From Rudanella lutea DSM 19387 (lineage in GTDB: Bacteria; Bacteroidota; Bacteroidia; Cytophagales; Spirosomataceae): 64,000 bases of DNA. The first letter of the stretch is position 1, and each line of letters opens with the position of its first letter. Of this stretch, positions 34,345 to 41,931 are shown in pieces. Made by a program: the position numbers and the translations under genes. A model generated the notes under the pieces. It searched no databases. It was not told the DNA's origin and saw only the letters and a program-made list of their open reading frames with translations. The stretch spans positions 3,305,694 through 3,369,693 of the forward strand of contig NZ_KB913013.1 in NCBI RefSeq assembly GCF_000383955.1. The letters are read 5' to 3'.

Positions 34345-36534
34345 ATGAACAAAAGGCTCCTTGGTATTGCCGAGCAAGCGCTCTTTGCAACGGTAATTTT
34401 TGTGCTGGTTCTGCTTGCCTTTGCCGACCGCCTGACCGTGCCAGTCTGGTTACAACCAATCGGCCGGATGCACCCGCTTTTTCTGCACTTCCCGATCGTA
34501 ATTCTGCTGCTGACGCTGGTGATGGAGGTGTTTCGGTTTCGGCCGGTTCGGGCGGGCCAAACCGTCGAGACCGTCAGTGCGTACCGGCAGTTTCTGGATA
34601 CCCTGCTTCTGGTGGGCACCCTATCGGCGGGTCTGACGGTGGTGATGGGCCTTTTTCTCGCTACCGAAGACGACTACAGCGGCACCACCCTGCAATGGCA
34701 CAAATGGTCGGGCGTTGGGGTGTTTTTGGTGGCGGCTTTTATTTACTGGGCTCGCCAGAAACGCTGGTACAACGCCCCCCTGGCGCGCGTGGGTGGGCTG
34801 GCGGGCGTGGTGTGTCTGGTGGGGGCCGGGCATTACGGCGCTACCCTGACCCACGGCGACAATTTTCTGTTTGAACCCCTTAGCCGGCCCGAAGAACCTG
34901 AGCGCGTACCGCTGGAGCAGGCCCTGGTGTACGACCATCTGGTGCAACCCATTTTTGAGCAGAAATGCGTGAGTTGTCATAATCCCGGTAAGCTCAAAGG
35001 GGGGCTAAATCTGACCGAGCTGGCGGGGGTGCAAAAGGGCGGTAAGTCGGGAAAGCTGTACGTATCTGGGCGGCCCGACATCAGCCTGCTGCTTCAACGA
35101 ATTCATTTGCCGCTTGAGGAGAAAAAACACATGCCGCCCATTGGCAAAAGTCAGCTAACTCCGCAGGAGGCCAAACTGCTGGCGTTGTGGATTAAAGGGC
35201 GCGCTCAGGCCAATGGGCGTGTGGCCGACTTACCCGCTACCGATTCGTTGCGGATCATAGCGGCTGGTTTTCTGGCACCGTCGGCCCCGGTGGAATCGTT
35301 TGACTTCGACGAGCCCGACGAGGACGTAGTCCGGCAGCTTAACACCGATTACCGCACCGTGGCCCGATTAGCCTATGGCTCACCGGCTCTGGCGGTCAAC
35401 CTCTACAACAAAGCCAATTACTCCCCCGACCAACTGGCCGACCTGAGCCCGATCCGGGAGCAGGTGGTCTCGCTGAGCCTGAATAAACTGCCTGTCAAAG
35501 ATGCCGATCTGAAACAGGTGAGTCAGTTTGAGAACCTGCAAAAACTCGACCTGAACTTTACCGACATTACGGGCCAAACGCTGGAGTTGCTCACCCCGCT
35601 AAAGCAGCTCAAAACGCTGGCGTTGGCAGGTACGTCTGTGCGCTACGAAGACCTCGTTGGTCCGCTCAAAGCCTTTAAAAATTTGCAGACTGTAGCCCTC
35701 TGGAACACCCGCCTAACCCCGGAGCAGATCGCGCAGTTGCAAAAAGCGTACGGAAAAGTGCGGTTTGTGGCGGGTTTCAACGGCGCGGCTGCCGAGCCGA
35801 TCCGGCTCAATCCGCCCCAGCTCAAAAACGCGTCGCCTATTTTCTCCGGCTCGACGCGGGTCGATATTCGGCACCCGGTTCGGGGGGTACAGATCCGGTA
35901 CACCACCGACGGCTCGGAGCCCGACAGCCTACGCTCGCCTGTCCTGACTGCTCAAACCACCATCTCGCAGCCAACTCAGATCAAGGCGCGGGCCTTTAAG
36001 GCGGGTTGGTACGGCAGTAGCACGGCTACGTTCGACTATTACCGCAGCACGTACAAACCCGACAGCGTGCGGCTGTTGCTGCCGTTCAACCCGGTGCATC
36101 AGGCCAACGGCCCCCAAAGCTTTTTTGACGGAATTCTGGGTACGTTCAATGCCAACAGCCCCGCCTGGGCTAACAACTGGATGGGCTTTCGCAAAAACGA
36201 AATGGCCCTGCTATCGCGATTTGCCAAACCGGTCACCATCAGCTCGGTAGCCCTGCGGATTATGGTTGAGGAGGAGACGAGTATTTTCCCGCCCGGAGAG
36301 GTTGAAATATGGGGTGGGGCGGGCCCGAACGAACTGAAGCGGCTTGTCACAGTAAAGCCCCGGCAACCGGGAGGCAAGGAGCCGCATACCCTGCAAACAG
36401 TCACGTGCTCGTTTGGCCCGCAGTCGGTCTCATGGCTGAAAATTGTGGCCCGCCCGCTTAAACAAATACCGGCCTGGCACCCCAATAAAGGCAATCAGGC
36501 CCTGCTTTTGGTCGACGAAGTATTCCTCAATTAA
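34345..36534 (+). CDS. Membrane (DUF2231-like) / cytochrome c / LRR / Fn3-associated fusion
   Basis: A 729-aa last gene of the SusCD operon. Its N-terminus (to about 180) repeats the histidine-rich membrane module of 26678-29038: His43, His48, His119, His163 and His170 with the same HPLFLHFP, HKWSG and GHYGATLTHGDNF texts. The cytochrome motif CVSCH is at 208-212 with Met263 as a probable ligand. Leucine-rich repeats follow (about 370-470; LQKLDLNFTDITGQTLELL), then a chitobiase/Fn3-associated domain (IRYTTDGSEPDSLRSP) and a C-terminal discoidin-like region. The DUF1549/DUF1553 domains are replaced by binding domains, so it may be the recognition arm of the same system (inference). Confidence 0.82.
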   Translation: MNKRLLGIAEQALFATVIFVLVLLAFADRLTVPVWLQPIGRMHPLFLHFPIVILLLTLVMEVFRFRPVRAGQTVETVSAYRQFLDTLLLVGTLSAGLTVVMGLFLATEDDYSGTTLQWHKWSGVGVFLVAAFIYWARQKRWYNAPLARVGGLAGVVCLVGAGHYGATLTHGDNFLFEPLSRPEEPERVPLEQALVYDHLVQPIFEQKCVSCHNPGKLKGGLNLTELAGVQKGGKSGKLYVSGRPDISLLLQRIHLPLEEKKHMPPIGKSQLTPQEAKLLALWIKGRAQANGRVADLPATDSLRIIAAGFLAPSAPVESFDFDEPDEDVVRQLNTDYRTVARLAYGSPALAVNLYNKANYSPDQLADLSPIREQVVSLSLNKLPVKDADLKQVSQFENLQKLDLNFTDITGQTLELLTPLKQLKTLALAGTSVRYEDLVGPLKAFKNLQTVALWNTRLTPEQIAQLQKAYGKVRFVAGFNGAAAEPIRLNPPQLKNASPIFSGSTRVDIRHPVRGVQIRYTTDGSEPDSLRSPVLTAQTTISQPTQIKARAFKAGWYGSSTATFDYYRSTYKPDSVRLLLPFNPVHQANGPQSFFDGILGTFNANSPAWANNWMGFRKNEMALLSRFAKPVTISSVALRIMVEEETSIFPPGEVEIWGGAGPNELKRLVTVKPRQPGGKEPHTLQTVTCSFGPQSVSWLKIVARPLKQIPAWHPNKGNQALLLVDEVFLN

Positions 36535-36599
36535 TCCAAACGAATCCGGGGCCACAGGCTCACGAAACGGGGTCAATTGGTTCTGAATGAGCCCAAAAC

Positions 36600-36630
36600 T
36601 TGGCTGGCATACGGTTTGTGCGTATCTTTG
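36600..36630 (+). promoter_or_regulatory. Promoter of rlpA (TTG-N20-TATCTTTG)
   Basis: TTG at 36600-36602 and TATCTTTG at 36623-36630 are separated by exactly 20 bp, matching the Bacteroidota sigma-A pattern. A start of transcription near 36637 gives a leader of about 80 nt and rules out the in-frame translation start at 36600. Confidence 0.75.
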
Positions 36631-36719
36631 TGAGGTCGGAATTGCACATTTTGGGGAAGAGACGTGTAGAGTACGTTCTACAAAGCACGCTCTTATTTGT
36701 TCACCAAACCGTACGCTGT

Positions 36720-37160
36720 ATGAGTGTGATAATGTCCCTGATGATGCTGTTCAGCACTATCAAACCGACAGAGGCCCATTCGGGCTTCATACAGAAGGGT
36801 AAGGCTTCTTTTTACGCTTCAAAATTCAATGGACGTAAGACGTCAAGCGGAGAACGGGTAGACTCGAAAGTCTACGCAGCCGCCCACCGGACGCTACCAT
36901 TCAACACCATGGTCGAGATTACCAATCTCGCTAACAACCGGTCGGTAATTGTTCGGATCAATGACCGGGGTCCATTTTCGAAAGGTCGCATCGTGGATAT
37001 GACCCACGCGGCCGCCAAAGCACTTGGTTTTATCCAAAGAGGGGTAACCAATGTCAAGCTTCGGGTTGTAGGCACCAATGGTGTGGTTGCTCTCGGCCCG
37101 GTTTCAGCGGAACCAACGGCGCAACTTCTGTCGACTACAGAACCCGTTAACCGCTTCTAA
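36720..37160 (+). CDS. rlpA: RlpA-like septal lytic transglycosylase
   Basis: A 146-aa exported double-psi beta-barrel protein. From the ATG at 36720 a short signal (ending TEAHS) precedes the RlpA core: GKASFYASKFNGRKTSSGE, AAHRTLPFNTMVEITNL, and VRINDRGPFSKGRIVDMTHAAA, which contains the conserved Asp-Arg-Gly-Pro. In other bacteria RlpA cleaves peptide-free glycan strands at the septum or supports daughter-cell separation. There is no C-terminal SPOR domain, so septal targeting by denuded glycan is not expected. The upstream promoter supports this start. Confidence 0.9.
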   Translation: MSVIMSLMMLFSTIKPTEAHSGFIQKGKASFYASKFNGRKTSSGERVDSKVYAAAHRTLPFNTMVEITNLANNRSVIVRINDRGPFSKGRIVDMTHAAAKALGFIQRGVTNVKLRVVGTNGVVALGPVSAEPTAQLLSTTEPVNRF

Positions 37161-37167
37161 TCAGTCA

Positions 37168-37251
37168 GGTGGGTGGAAGCCCGCCGTGTAGTATTCCGGT
37201 GGCTCGCTTTTTCGATGCGCGATCCGGAAGGGAATCAGCTTCCCGCTACAC
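37168..37251 (+). promoter_or_regulatory. Structured leader upstream of the DUF58 gene
   Basis: Several stems can be drawn: GGTGGGT/GCCCGCC closed by a GGAA tetraloop (37168-37185), an outer GTGTAG/CTACAC (37186-37191 with 37246-37251), and inside it TTCCGG/CCGGAA (37194-37199 with 37224-37229). Together with the terminator that follows, this resembles an attenuator or a small RNA. No known riboswitch is recognised. Confidence 0.4.
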
Positions 37252-37261
37252 ATATTTACTG

Positions 37262-37334
37262 AACCGTTCGGCTCCTGTGGCATCCCAAAACCGTTTGTGC
37301 AATTCCGGTGGGTGCGTGAGCCGAACGGTTTTTT
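37262..37334 (+). terminator. Long-stem intrinsic terminator 17 bp before the DUF58 ATG
   Basis: A 13-bp perfect stem (AACCGTTCGGCTC at 37262-37274, GAGCCGAACGGTT at 37318-37330) encloses a 43-nt loop that can extend the stem (GCA-CCCA/TGGGTGC), and is followed directly by T. It either ends the rlpA transcript or acts as an attenuator for the next gene. Confidence 0.75.
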
Positions 37335-37350
37335 GCGTTATATTACCATC

Positions 37351-38262
37351 ATGAAGCAGCAACTCAACTTAGCCCAGATCCGGGAATACGGTAACGTCGA
37401 ATTTTTGGCCCGCCAGATGGTCGAAGGCTTCATCACGGGGTTGCACAAATCGCCCTTTCACGGCTTTTCGGTTGAGTTTGCCGAGCACCGGCTCTACAAT
37501 ACCGGCGAAACCACCCGGCATATCGACTGGAAAGTGTTTGGCAAAACCGAAAAGCTGTTTGTAAAACGGTACGAGGAAGAAACCAACCTGCGCTGCCACT
37601 TACTGATCGATACGTCGTCGTCGATGTATTACCCCGAAAAAAACTTCGGTAAACTCACCTTCAGCGTGATGGCCGCCGGGTGTTTGGCCTACCTGCTCCA
37701 ACGCCAGAAAGACGCCGTGAGCCTGACCACCTTTGCCGATGCAATTGATGTACAGACGCCCGTAAAATCGACGCCCTCACACGTGCACAAGCTGTTTGGG
37801 CACCTGAGCGACCTGATGCAGCAGCCCAAAACCACCCGGAAAACATCGGCCGCCGAAGTGATTCATCAGATTGCCGAGAAAATCAACAAGCGTTCGCTGG
37901 TGGTTATTTTCAGTGATATGTTTGAGAATGCCGACAAGGCCGATGCGCTGTTCTCGGCCCTTCAGCATTTGCGGCATAACCTGCACGAGGTGTTGCTTTT
38001 CCACGTGACCGACAAGAAAACCGAAGAGGATTTTGCCTTTGATGAGCGCCCCTACGAGTTTATTGACCTCGAAACGGGTGAGCGGGTAAAGCTGCAACCC
38101 GGTCAGATTCGGGATTCGTATCAAGAGGCCGTGCGGGCGTATTTTCAGGAACTGAAGCTGCGTTGCGGGCAGTACAAAATTGACTTTATCGAGGCCGATA
38201 TTGCCCGGGGATTTGATCAGATTCTGAGCTCGTACTTAGTGAAACGGACGAAGATGAAATAA
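37351..38262 (+). CDS. DUF58 / vWA-like protein (MoxR-associated)
   Basis: A 303-aa cytoplasmic protein of the DUF58 family, which has a von Willebrand factor A-like fold with a MIDAS-type motif (DTSSSM). The hallmark segment TGETTRHIDWKVFGKT is present. DUF58 proteins usually work with a MoxR AAA+ ATPase in envelope or stress functions, but no moxR gene is adjacent here. The ATG at 37351 is chosen because the upstream in-frame codons cover the terminator stem. The stop codon abuts inverted repeat C. Confidence 0.9.
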   Translation: MKQQLNLAQIREYGNVEFLARQMVEGFITGLHKSPFHGFSVEFAEHRLYNTGETTRHIDWKVFGKTEKLFVKRYEEETNLRCHLLIDTSSSMYYPEKNFGKLTFSVMAAGCLAYLLQRQKDAVSLTTFADAIDVQTPVKSTPSHVHKLFGHLSDLMQQPKTTRKTSAAEVIHQIAEKINKRSLVVIFSDMFENADKADALFSALQHLRHNLHEVLLFHVTDKKTEEDFAFDERPYEFIDLETGERVKLQPGQIRDSYQEAVRAYFQELKLRCGQYKIDFIEADIARGFDQILSSYLVKRTKMK

Positions 38263-38344
38263 AGGGAAAAAGGAGAAGGGAGGAAAGGGAGAAGGGGCTG
38301 TTGCATAGTTCCCTTTCTCCTTTCCTCCCTTCTCCTTTTCTCCT
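38261..38344. repeat. Inverted repeat C (polypurine/polypyrimidine arms)
   Basis: Arms of about 34 bp made only of A and G on the left (38261-38297) and C and T on the right (38311-38344) are almost perfectly complementary, with a 13-nt loop. The block fills the gap between two convergent genes and could be a bidirectional terminator or form triplex-type DNA. Confidence 0.8.
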
Positions 38345-38351
38345 CTATTAC

Positions 38352-39827
38352 CTATTTCCCTTTCGCGGCTGGCTTCGCTTGTTTGTTCACAGTAGCCGGT
38401 GCGGCTTTGGTGGCCAGCTGACGCTTGTAAAAATCAAGGAAGTCGCCCGCCTGCTCAGCGGGTATGCCCCGCCCGATAATCGTGCGGCTTTTGTCGAGCA
38501 CGTAGACCTGTGGCGTGGTGAACACATCGTACCGGTGCCGGAAGTCGGTGCGGAACGTGAAGTCGTAGCCGTGAATCCAGTTTTGGAGCTTAAACTCGTT
38601 GATAAACTTTTTCCAGCTTTCGGGGCTGTTGCTTACGGGTACCGCCAGTACATCAATGCCTTTGCCTTTGTTGGCGTCGGTGTATTTTTTCAGTAGAGGA
38701 GCCGCTGTGCGACAATGACCGCACTCGGGATCGTAGAAAAACACAATCAGGTAATCGCTCTTTAGGGACGCAAAGTTGATGGGGCGCCGGAGGGTGTCGC
38801 TCACCGACAGGGTCGGAAACGGTTTGCCAATCAGCAGCGGCTTCAGCGTGTTTACTTTTTCGCGTACGTTGGCCAGGGCAGTCGAGTCTGACATCGGCAT
38901 CACACCCGAGAGGTAGTATTTCTCGGCCATGTGAATAAACACCCCATCAGTACCCAGCACGGTGGGCCGCTCATACTGGCTCGTGATCCAGTAAATGGTG
39001 TACAGGTGCATATCACTGCCGGGCTTGGTTTTCCGAATCAGGAAATCGGCCTCTTTCGTGATCGAGTCGGTTTGCTGCACCGTCAGCTCTTTCATGTACC
39101 GTTCGAGCTTACGCTGGTAAACAGGGGTGAGCAAAAACCGGTCGTCAGCGAGGTCGAACCCGTCCCAGTAGTGGGCTTTGTAATAATTGAATGTCCAGAG
39201 CGAGTCGGGGCGGCCGTTGGCGGCTTTAGGGGGCGCGGGTACATTCGGTTCGGCCGAGGCTTCGAGCAGCTTGGTGGCAAACAGGCCTTTGTTGTTCTGC
39301 ACAAAATCGAGCCGAATCTGATTCGCTTTTTGGGCCAGCTCGTTCTGTTGCTTCTGAAACAGAGCGGCCGACACGGCATCGTTCCGTAGTTTTTTCTGCA
39401 CCTCAATGGCCTGTACTTCCTCGTACAAGGTGGCCAACGCCTGTTGGTACTCGTAAAACTTCTCATTTTCGCGGGAGCCCGTCACCTTCATCGACCGGAT
39501 GAAATTGGTGGTATCGGTCGCGAATGAGAACGTCTGCTGATCGTCGAGGATAAACTCCATGTATCGCTGTTTGGGCGTCAAGACCAGATATAAGCCCTGC
39601 GGCAGCGCCTTATCGCCTTCGAAAACGAATTGCCCCTGAGCGTTTATTTTGGCGGTATCTTTCGGGATATATTGTGTGCCCGAACGGTACCAATGGGCCA
39701 GTACAACCGAAGTGTCGCGCAGACCTTTGATCTGCCCGCTGATCCGGTACGGTTTGTTGGTGGTTTGAGCCAGCAGGGCGGTTGCCGACAGAACGGCGAG
39801 CAAGGCCATGCAGAACAGTTTTTTCAT
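38352..39827 (-). CDS. TlpA-like thioredoxin-fold protein with DUF4369/DUF5106 domains
   Basis: A 491-aa exported disulfide or redox protein. A signal peptide ending ALLAQ precedes a DUF4369 beta domain (about 25-120; ISGQIKGLRDTSVVLAHWY), a central helical DUF5106-like region (about 125-330) and a C-terminal thioredoxin/AhpC-TSA domain. The active site CGHC lies in FFYDPECGHCRTAAPLL. Such proteins are abundant in Bacteroidota and reduce or shuffle periplasmic disulfides; the partner is unknown. The C-terminus is a Lys/Ala-rich tail. A -7 box lies upstream. Confidence 0.9.
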   Translation of the reverse strand: MKKLFCMALLAVLSATALLAQTTNKPYRISGQIKGLRDTSVVLAHWYRSGTQYIPKDTAKINAQGQFVFEGDKALPQGLYLVLTPKQRYMEFILDDQQTFSFATDTTNFIRSMKVTGSRENEKFYEYQQALATLYEEVQAIEVQKKLRNDAVSAALFQKQQNELAQKANQIRLDFVQNNKGLFATKLLEASAEPNVPAPPKAANGRPDSLWTFNYYKAHYWDGFDLADDRFLLTPVYQRKLERYMKELTVQQTDSITKEADFLIRKTKPGSDMHLYTIYWITSQYERPTVLGTDGVFIHMAEKYYLSGVMPMSDSTALANVREKVNTLKPLLIGKPFPTLSVSDTLRRPINFASLKSDYLIVFFYDPECGHCRTAAPLLKKYTDANKGKGIDVLAVPVSNSPESWKKFINEFKLQNWIHGYDFTFRTDFRHRYDVFTTPQVYVLDKSRTIIGRGIPAEQAGDFLDFYKRQLATKAAPATVNKQAKPAAKGK

Positions 39828-39877
39828 ACAGAAAACGCTTACGATTTTGTCGGCCCGCTGACGGGGTCGGTTAACTA

Positions 39878-39885
39878 CAAATTTA
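39878..39885 (-). promoter_or_regulatory. -7 box TAAATTTG upstream of the TlpA-like gene
   Basis: A perfect TAnnTTTG on the minus strand, about 51 bp before the ATG at 39827. No TTG is seen at -33. Confidence 0.45.
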
Positions 39886-39937
39886 GCGGATAAATTTTAC
39901 TACTGGGTTAACGTTCAGGGCCCGGGAACTGGTACTC

Positions 39938-40726
39938 ATGTTCTATTTTTTGTCGAAAACCCTGTTCTATTTGCTTACCCCAGCGGGCTGGGTGTTTCTG
40001 GCCCTGCTGGGCACAGTATTTATACGCCAGCCGCGCCTGAAACGCCAATTTGCCCTGGCGGCCCTCGTTTTGTTCTGGCTGTTTGGCAATAGTCAGCTGG
40101 TCAACGAAGGCCTCCGTATCTGGGAGATTCCCCCAGCCAAATTAATGCCAAATCCCGCCGATTCGGCCCCGCGGGTGGCGGTTTTGCTCACGGGTGGCAT
40201 GATTAATACCCTGTACGAGCCCCAGCCACTCCGGCCGGTGTTCTCGCACGAGGCCGATCGCGCCCAGCAGGTTCTCTGGTTATATCAGACCGGCCGGGTA
40301 CAGAAAATCATTATCAGCGGGGGGATTGGTACGCTGCCGTTTACAACGCCGGGGGCCGTTGACGAAGGCCAAATGGTGAGTCAGTTTCTGCAACGGGCGG
40401 GCGTACCTCAGGCCGACATCCTGCTGGAGAACCAATCGAGAAATACGTATGAAAATGCTTTCTACTCGGCGCGGCTGCTACGGGGGCAGTTTCGCATAAC
40501 CGACTGTGTGGTGGTTACCTCGGCCTGGCACATGCGCCGGGCGGTGGGTTGTTTTCAGAAGCAGGGCTTGCGGGTCACGCCCTGGTCGGCGGGGCAGCTG
40601 ACCGAACGCCCGTCGCGTGCATGGGGTGCGTACCTGCTCCCGGCCGAAAAAGCGTTTTACGAAATGCAATTGCTCTCCCGTGAGCTGGTTGGCTATGTCA
40701 TGTACCGGATTGCGGGGTACCTGTAA
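39938..40726 (+). CDS. YdcF/ElyC-like DUF218 membrane protein
   Basis: A 262-aa inner-membrane protein. Two N-terminal hydrophobic helices (about 5-60) anchor a DUF218 domain, with VAVLLTGGM, KIIISGGIG, ENQSRNTYENAFYSARLL and VVVTSAWHMRRA visible. E. coli relatives ElyC and SanA affect peptidoglycan or lipid-carrier metabolism and envelope permeability; the reaction is not settled. It converges with pfkA over a hairpin-rich 80-bp gap. Confidence 0.88.
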   Translation: MFYFLSKTLFYLLTPAGWVFLALLGTVFIRQPRLKRQFALAALVLFWLFGNSQLVNEGLRIWEIPPAKLMPNPADSAPRVAVLLTGGMINTLYEPQPLRPVFSHEADRAQQVLWLYQTGRVQKIIISGGIGTLPFTTPGAVDEGQMVSQFLQRAGVPQADILLENQSRNTYENAFYSARLLRGQFRITDCVVVTSAWHMRRAVGCFQKQGLRVTPWSAGQLTERPSRAWGAYLLPAEKAFYEMQLLSRELVGYVMYRIAGYL

Positions 40727-40743
40727 AAACCGGTACGCGCAGC

Positions 40744-40789
40744 AAAGAGGGGCGAGCGCGGATGTACCGGCTCGTCTGTATTCCTCTTT
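40744..40789. terminator. Nested hairpin between convergent genes
   Basis: AAAGAGG (40744-40750) pairs with CCTCTTT (40783-40789), enclosing GCGAGC/GCTCGT (40752-40757 with 40770-40775). An alternative CCGGTAC/GTACCGG pairing overlaps it. There is no clear T run, so termination is inferred from position. Confidence 0.45.
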
Positions 40790-40807
40790 CTGCGGAACGT
40801 TCTCTTC

Positions 40808-41782
40808 TTATACCGACAGGATCTTAACCATCCGGAGAAGGTCTTCGCTGATGGGCTTCGGTAGCCGGATGGTATCACGGAATGGTGTGTACACCAGCTC
40901 GTTGTTGATAATCCCGGCCATTACGTTTTTCTGGCCGTTCATGAGGCCTTCCAGCGCACCAAGGCCCAGGCGGCTGGCCAGAATACGGTCGTAAGCCGTC
41001 GGGATTCCGCCCCGTTGAATGTGCCCGAGCGTAGTCACACGCATATCAATATCCGTTTCGACCTGCTTCCGGATTTTTTCGGCTACCTCCACGGCATTAC
41101 CTTCTTCTTCGCCTTCGGCAACCACAATAATCGACGACGATTTTTGCCGGCTCCAACCCTGCTTGAGCACCTCTACAACCTCCGGGATCGGGGTCAATAC
41201 CTCGGGTACCATGACCATTTCGGCCCCGCCCGCAATCCCCGACTGAATAGCGATGTAGCCCGAGTCGCGCCCCATCACCTCGATGAAAAAGATTCGGTCG
41301 TGCGAGTCGGCCGTGTCGCGGATTTTGTCGATGGCTTCGAGAGCCGTATTAACCGCCGTATCGAAACCGATGGTATGATCGGTACCGTACAGGTCGTTGT
41401 CGATGGTTCCGGGAGCCCCTACCGTCGGGATTCCGTATTCATCGTAAAAGATAGTGGCTCCGGTAAACGTACCGTTTCCGCCAATGGCCACCAGACCTTC
41501 GATACCAAACTTCTGGAGCTGATCGTACGCTTTTTTGCGGCCTTCGGGCGTCATAAACTCCTTACTCCGGGCCGACTTCAGAATGGTTCCCCCGCGTTGC
41601 ACAATATTGCTTACCGAGTGGGAGGTCATCTGAAATATATCGCCATTTATCATGCCGTTGTACCCCCGGCGGACACCAAACACCTCGACTCCGTGGTACA
41701 CCGCCCCCCGAACTACCGCTCGGATACAGGCGTTCATACCCGGAGCGTCACCACCCGAGGTAAATACAGCGATTCGTTTCAT
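40808..41782 (-). CDS. pfkA: 6-phosphofructokinase
   Basis: Phosphorylates fructose 6-phosphate to fructose 1,6-bisphosphate in glycolysis. The 324-aa length and the motifs TSGGDAPGMN, PGTIDNDLYGTD (catalytic Asp), MGRDSGYIA and GHIQRGG place it in the bacterial ATP-PFK group. The usual GGDG at 101-104, whose Asp binds Mg-ATP in E. coli (Asp103), reads GGNG here, so Asn103 replaces a metal-site Asp. The residue one step on is Gly, as in ATP-dependent forms. Monocistronic, with a -7 box upstream. Confidence 0.96.
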   Translation of the reverse strand: MKRIAVFTSGGDAPGMNACIRAVVRGAVYHGVEVFGVRRGYNGMINGDIFQMTSHSVSNIVQRGGTILKSARSKEFMTPEGRKKAYDQLQKFGIEGLVAIGGNGTFTGATIFYDEYGIPTVGAPGTIDNDLYGTDHTIGFDTAVNTALEAIDKIRDTADSHDRIFFIEVMGRDSGYIAIQSGIAGGAEMVMVPEVLTPIPEVVEVLKQGWSRQKSSSIIVVAEGEEEGNAVEVAEKIRKQVETDIDMRVTTLGHIQRGGIPTAYDRILASRLGLGALEGLMNGQKNVMAGIINNELVYTPFRDTIRLPKPISEDLLRMVKILSV

Positions 41783-41844
41783 AGGTCAAGCTAATTTTTT
41801 AACAGAAAAGGAATATTCAGCCAACAACATTACGGATTCAACGC

Positions 41845-41852
41845 CAAATTTA
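41845..41852 (-). promoter_or_regulatory. -7 box TAAATTTG upstream of pfkA
   Basis: A perfect TAnnTTTG on the minus strand, 63-70 bp before the pfkA ATG. The -33 region is T-rich without a TTG at the expected place. Confidence 0.5.
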
Positions 41853-41931
41853 TGGGCATTCTTCTGTAAAAAGCACGAAAAGCAGACATATCACCCCGTT
41901 TTGAGACAAAAAATAACTGCTTCTTCACATT

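Noticed and set aside
36587-36719. In-frame start of rlpA at 36600
   Set aside because: The TTG-N20-TATCTTTG promoter overlaps it, and the signal peptide begins at 36720.
37224-37241. CCGGAAGGGA motif resembling the SRP RNA apical loop
   Set aside because: The flanking CAGG and AGCAG internal-loop bases of 4.5S RNA are absent and no long flanking helix can be drawn.
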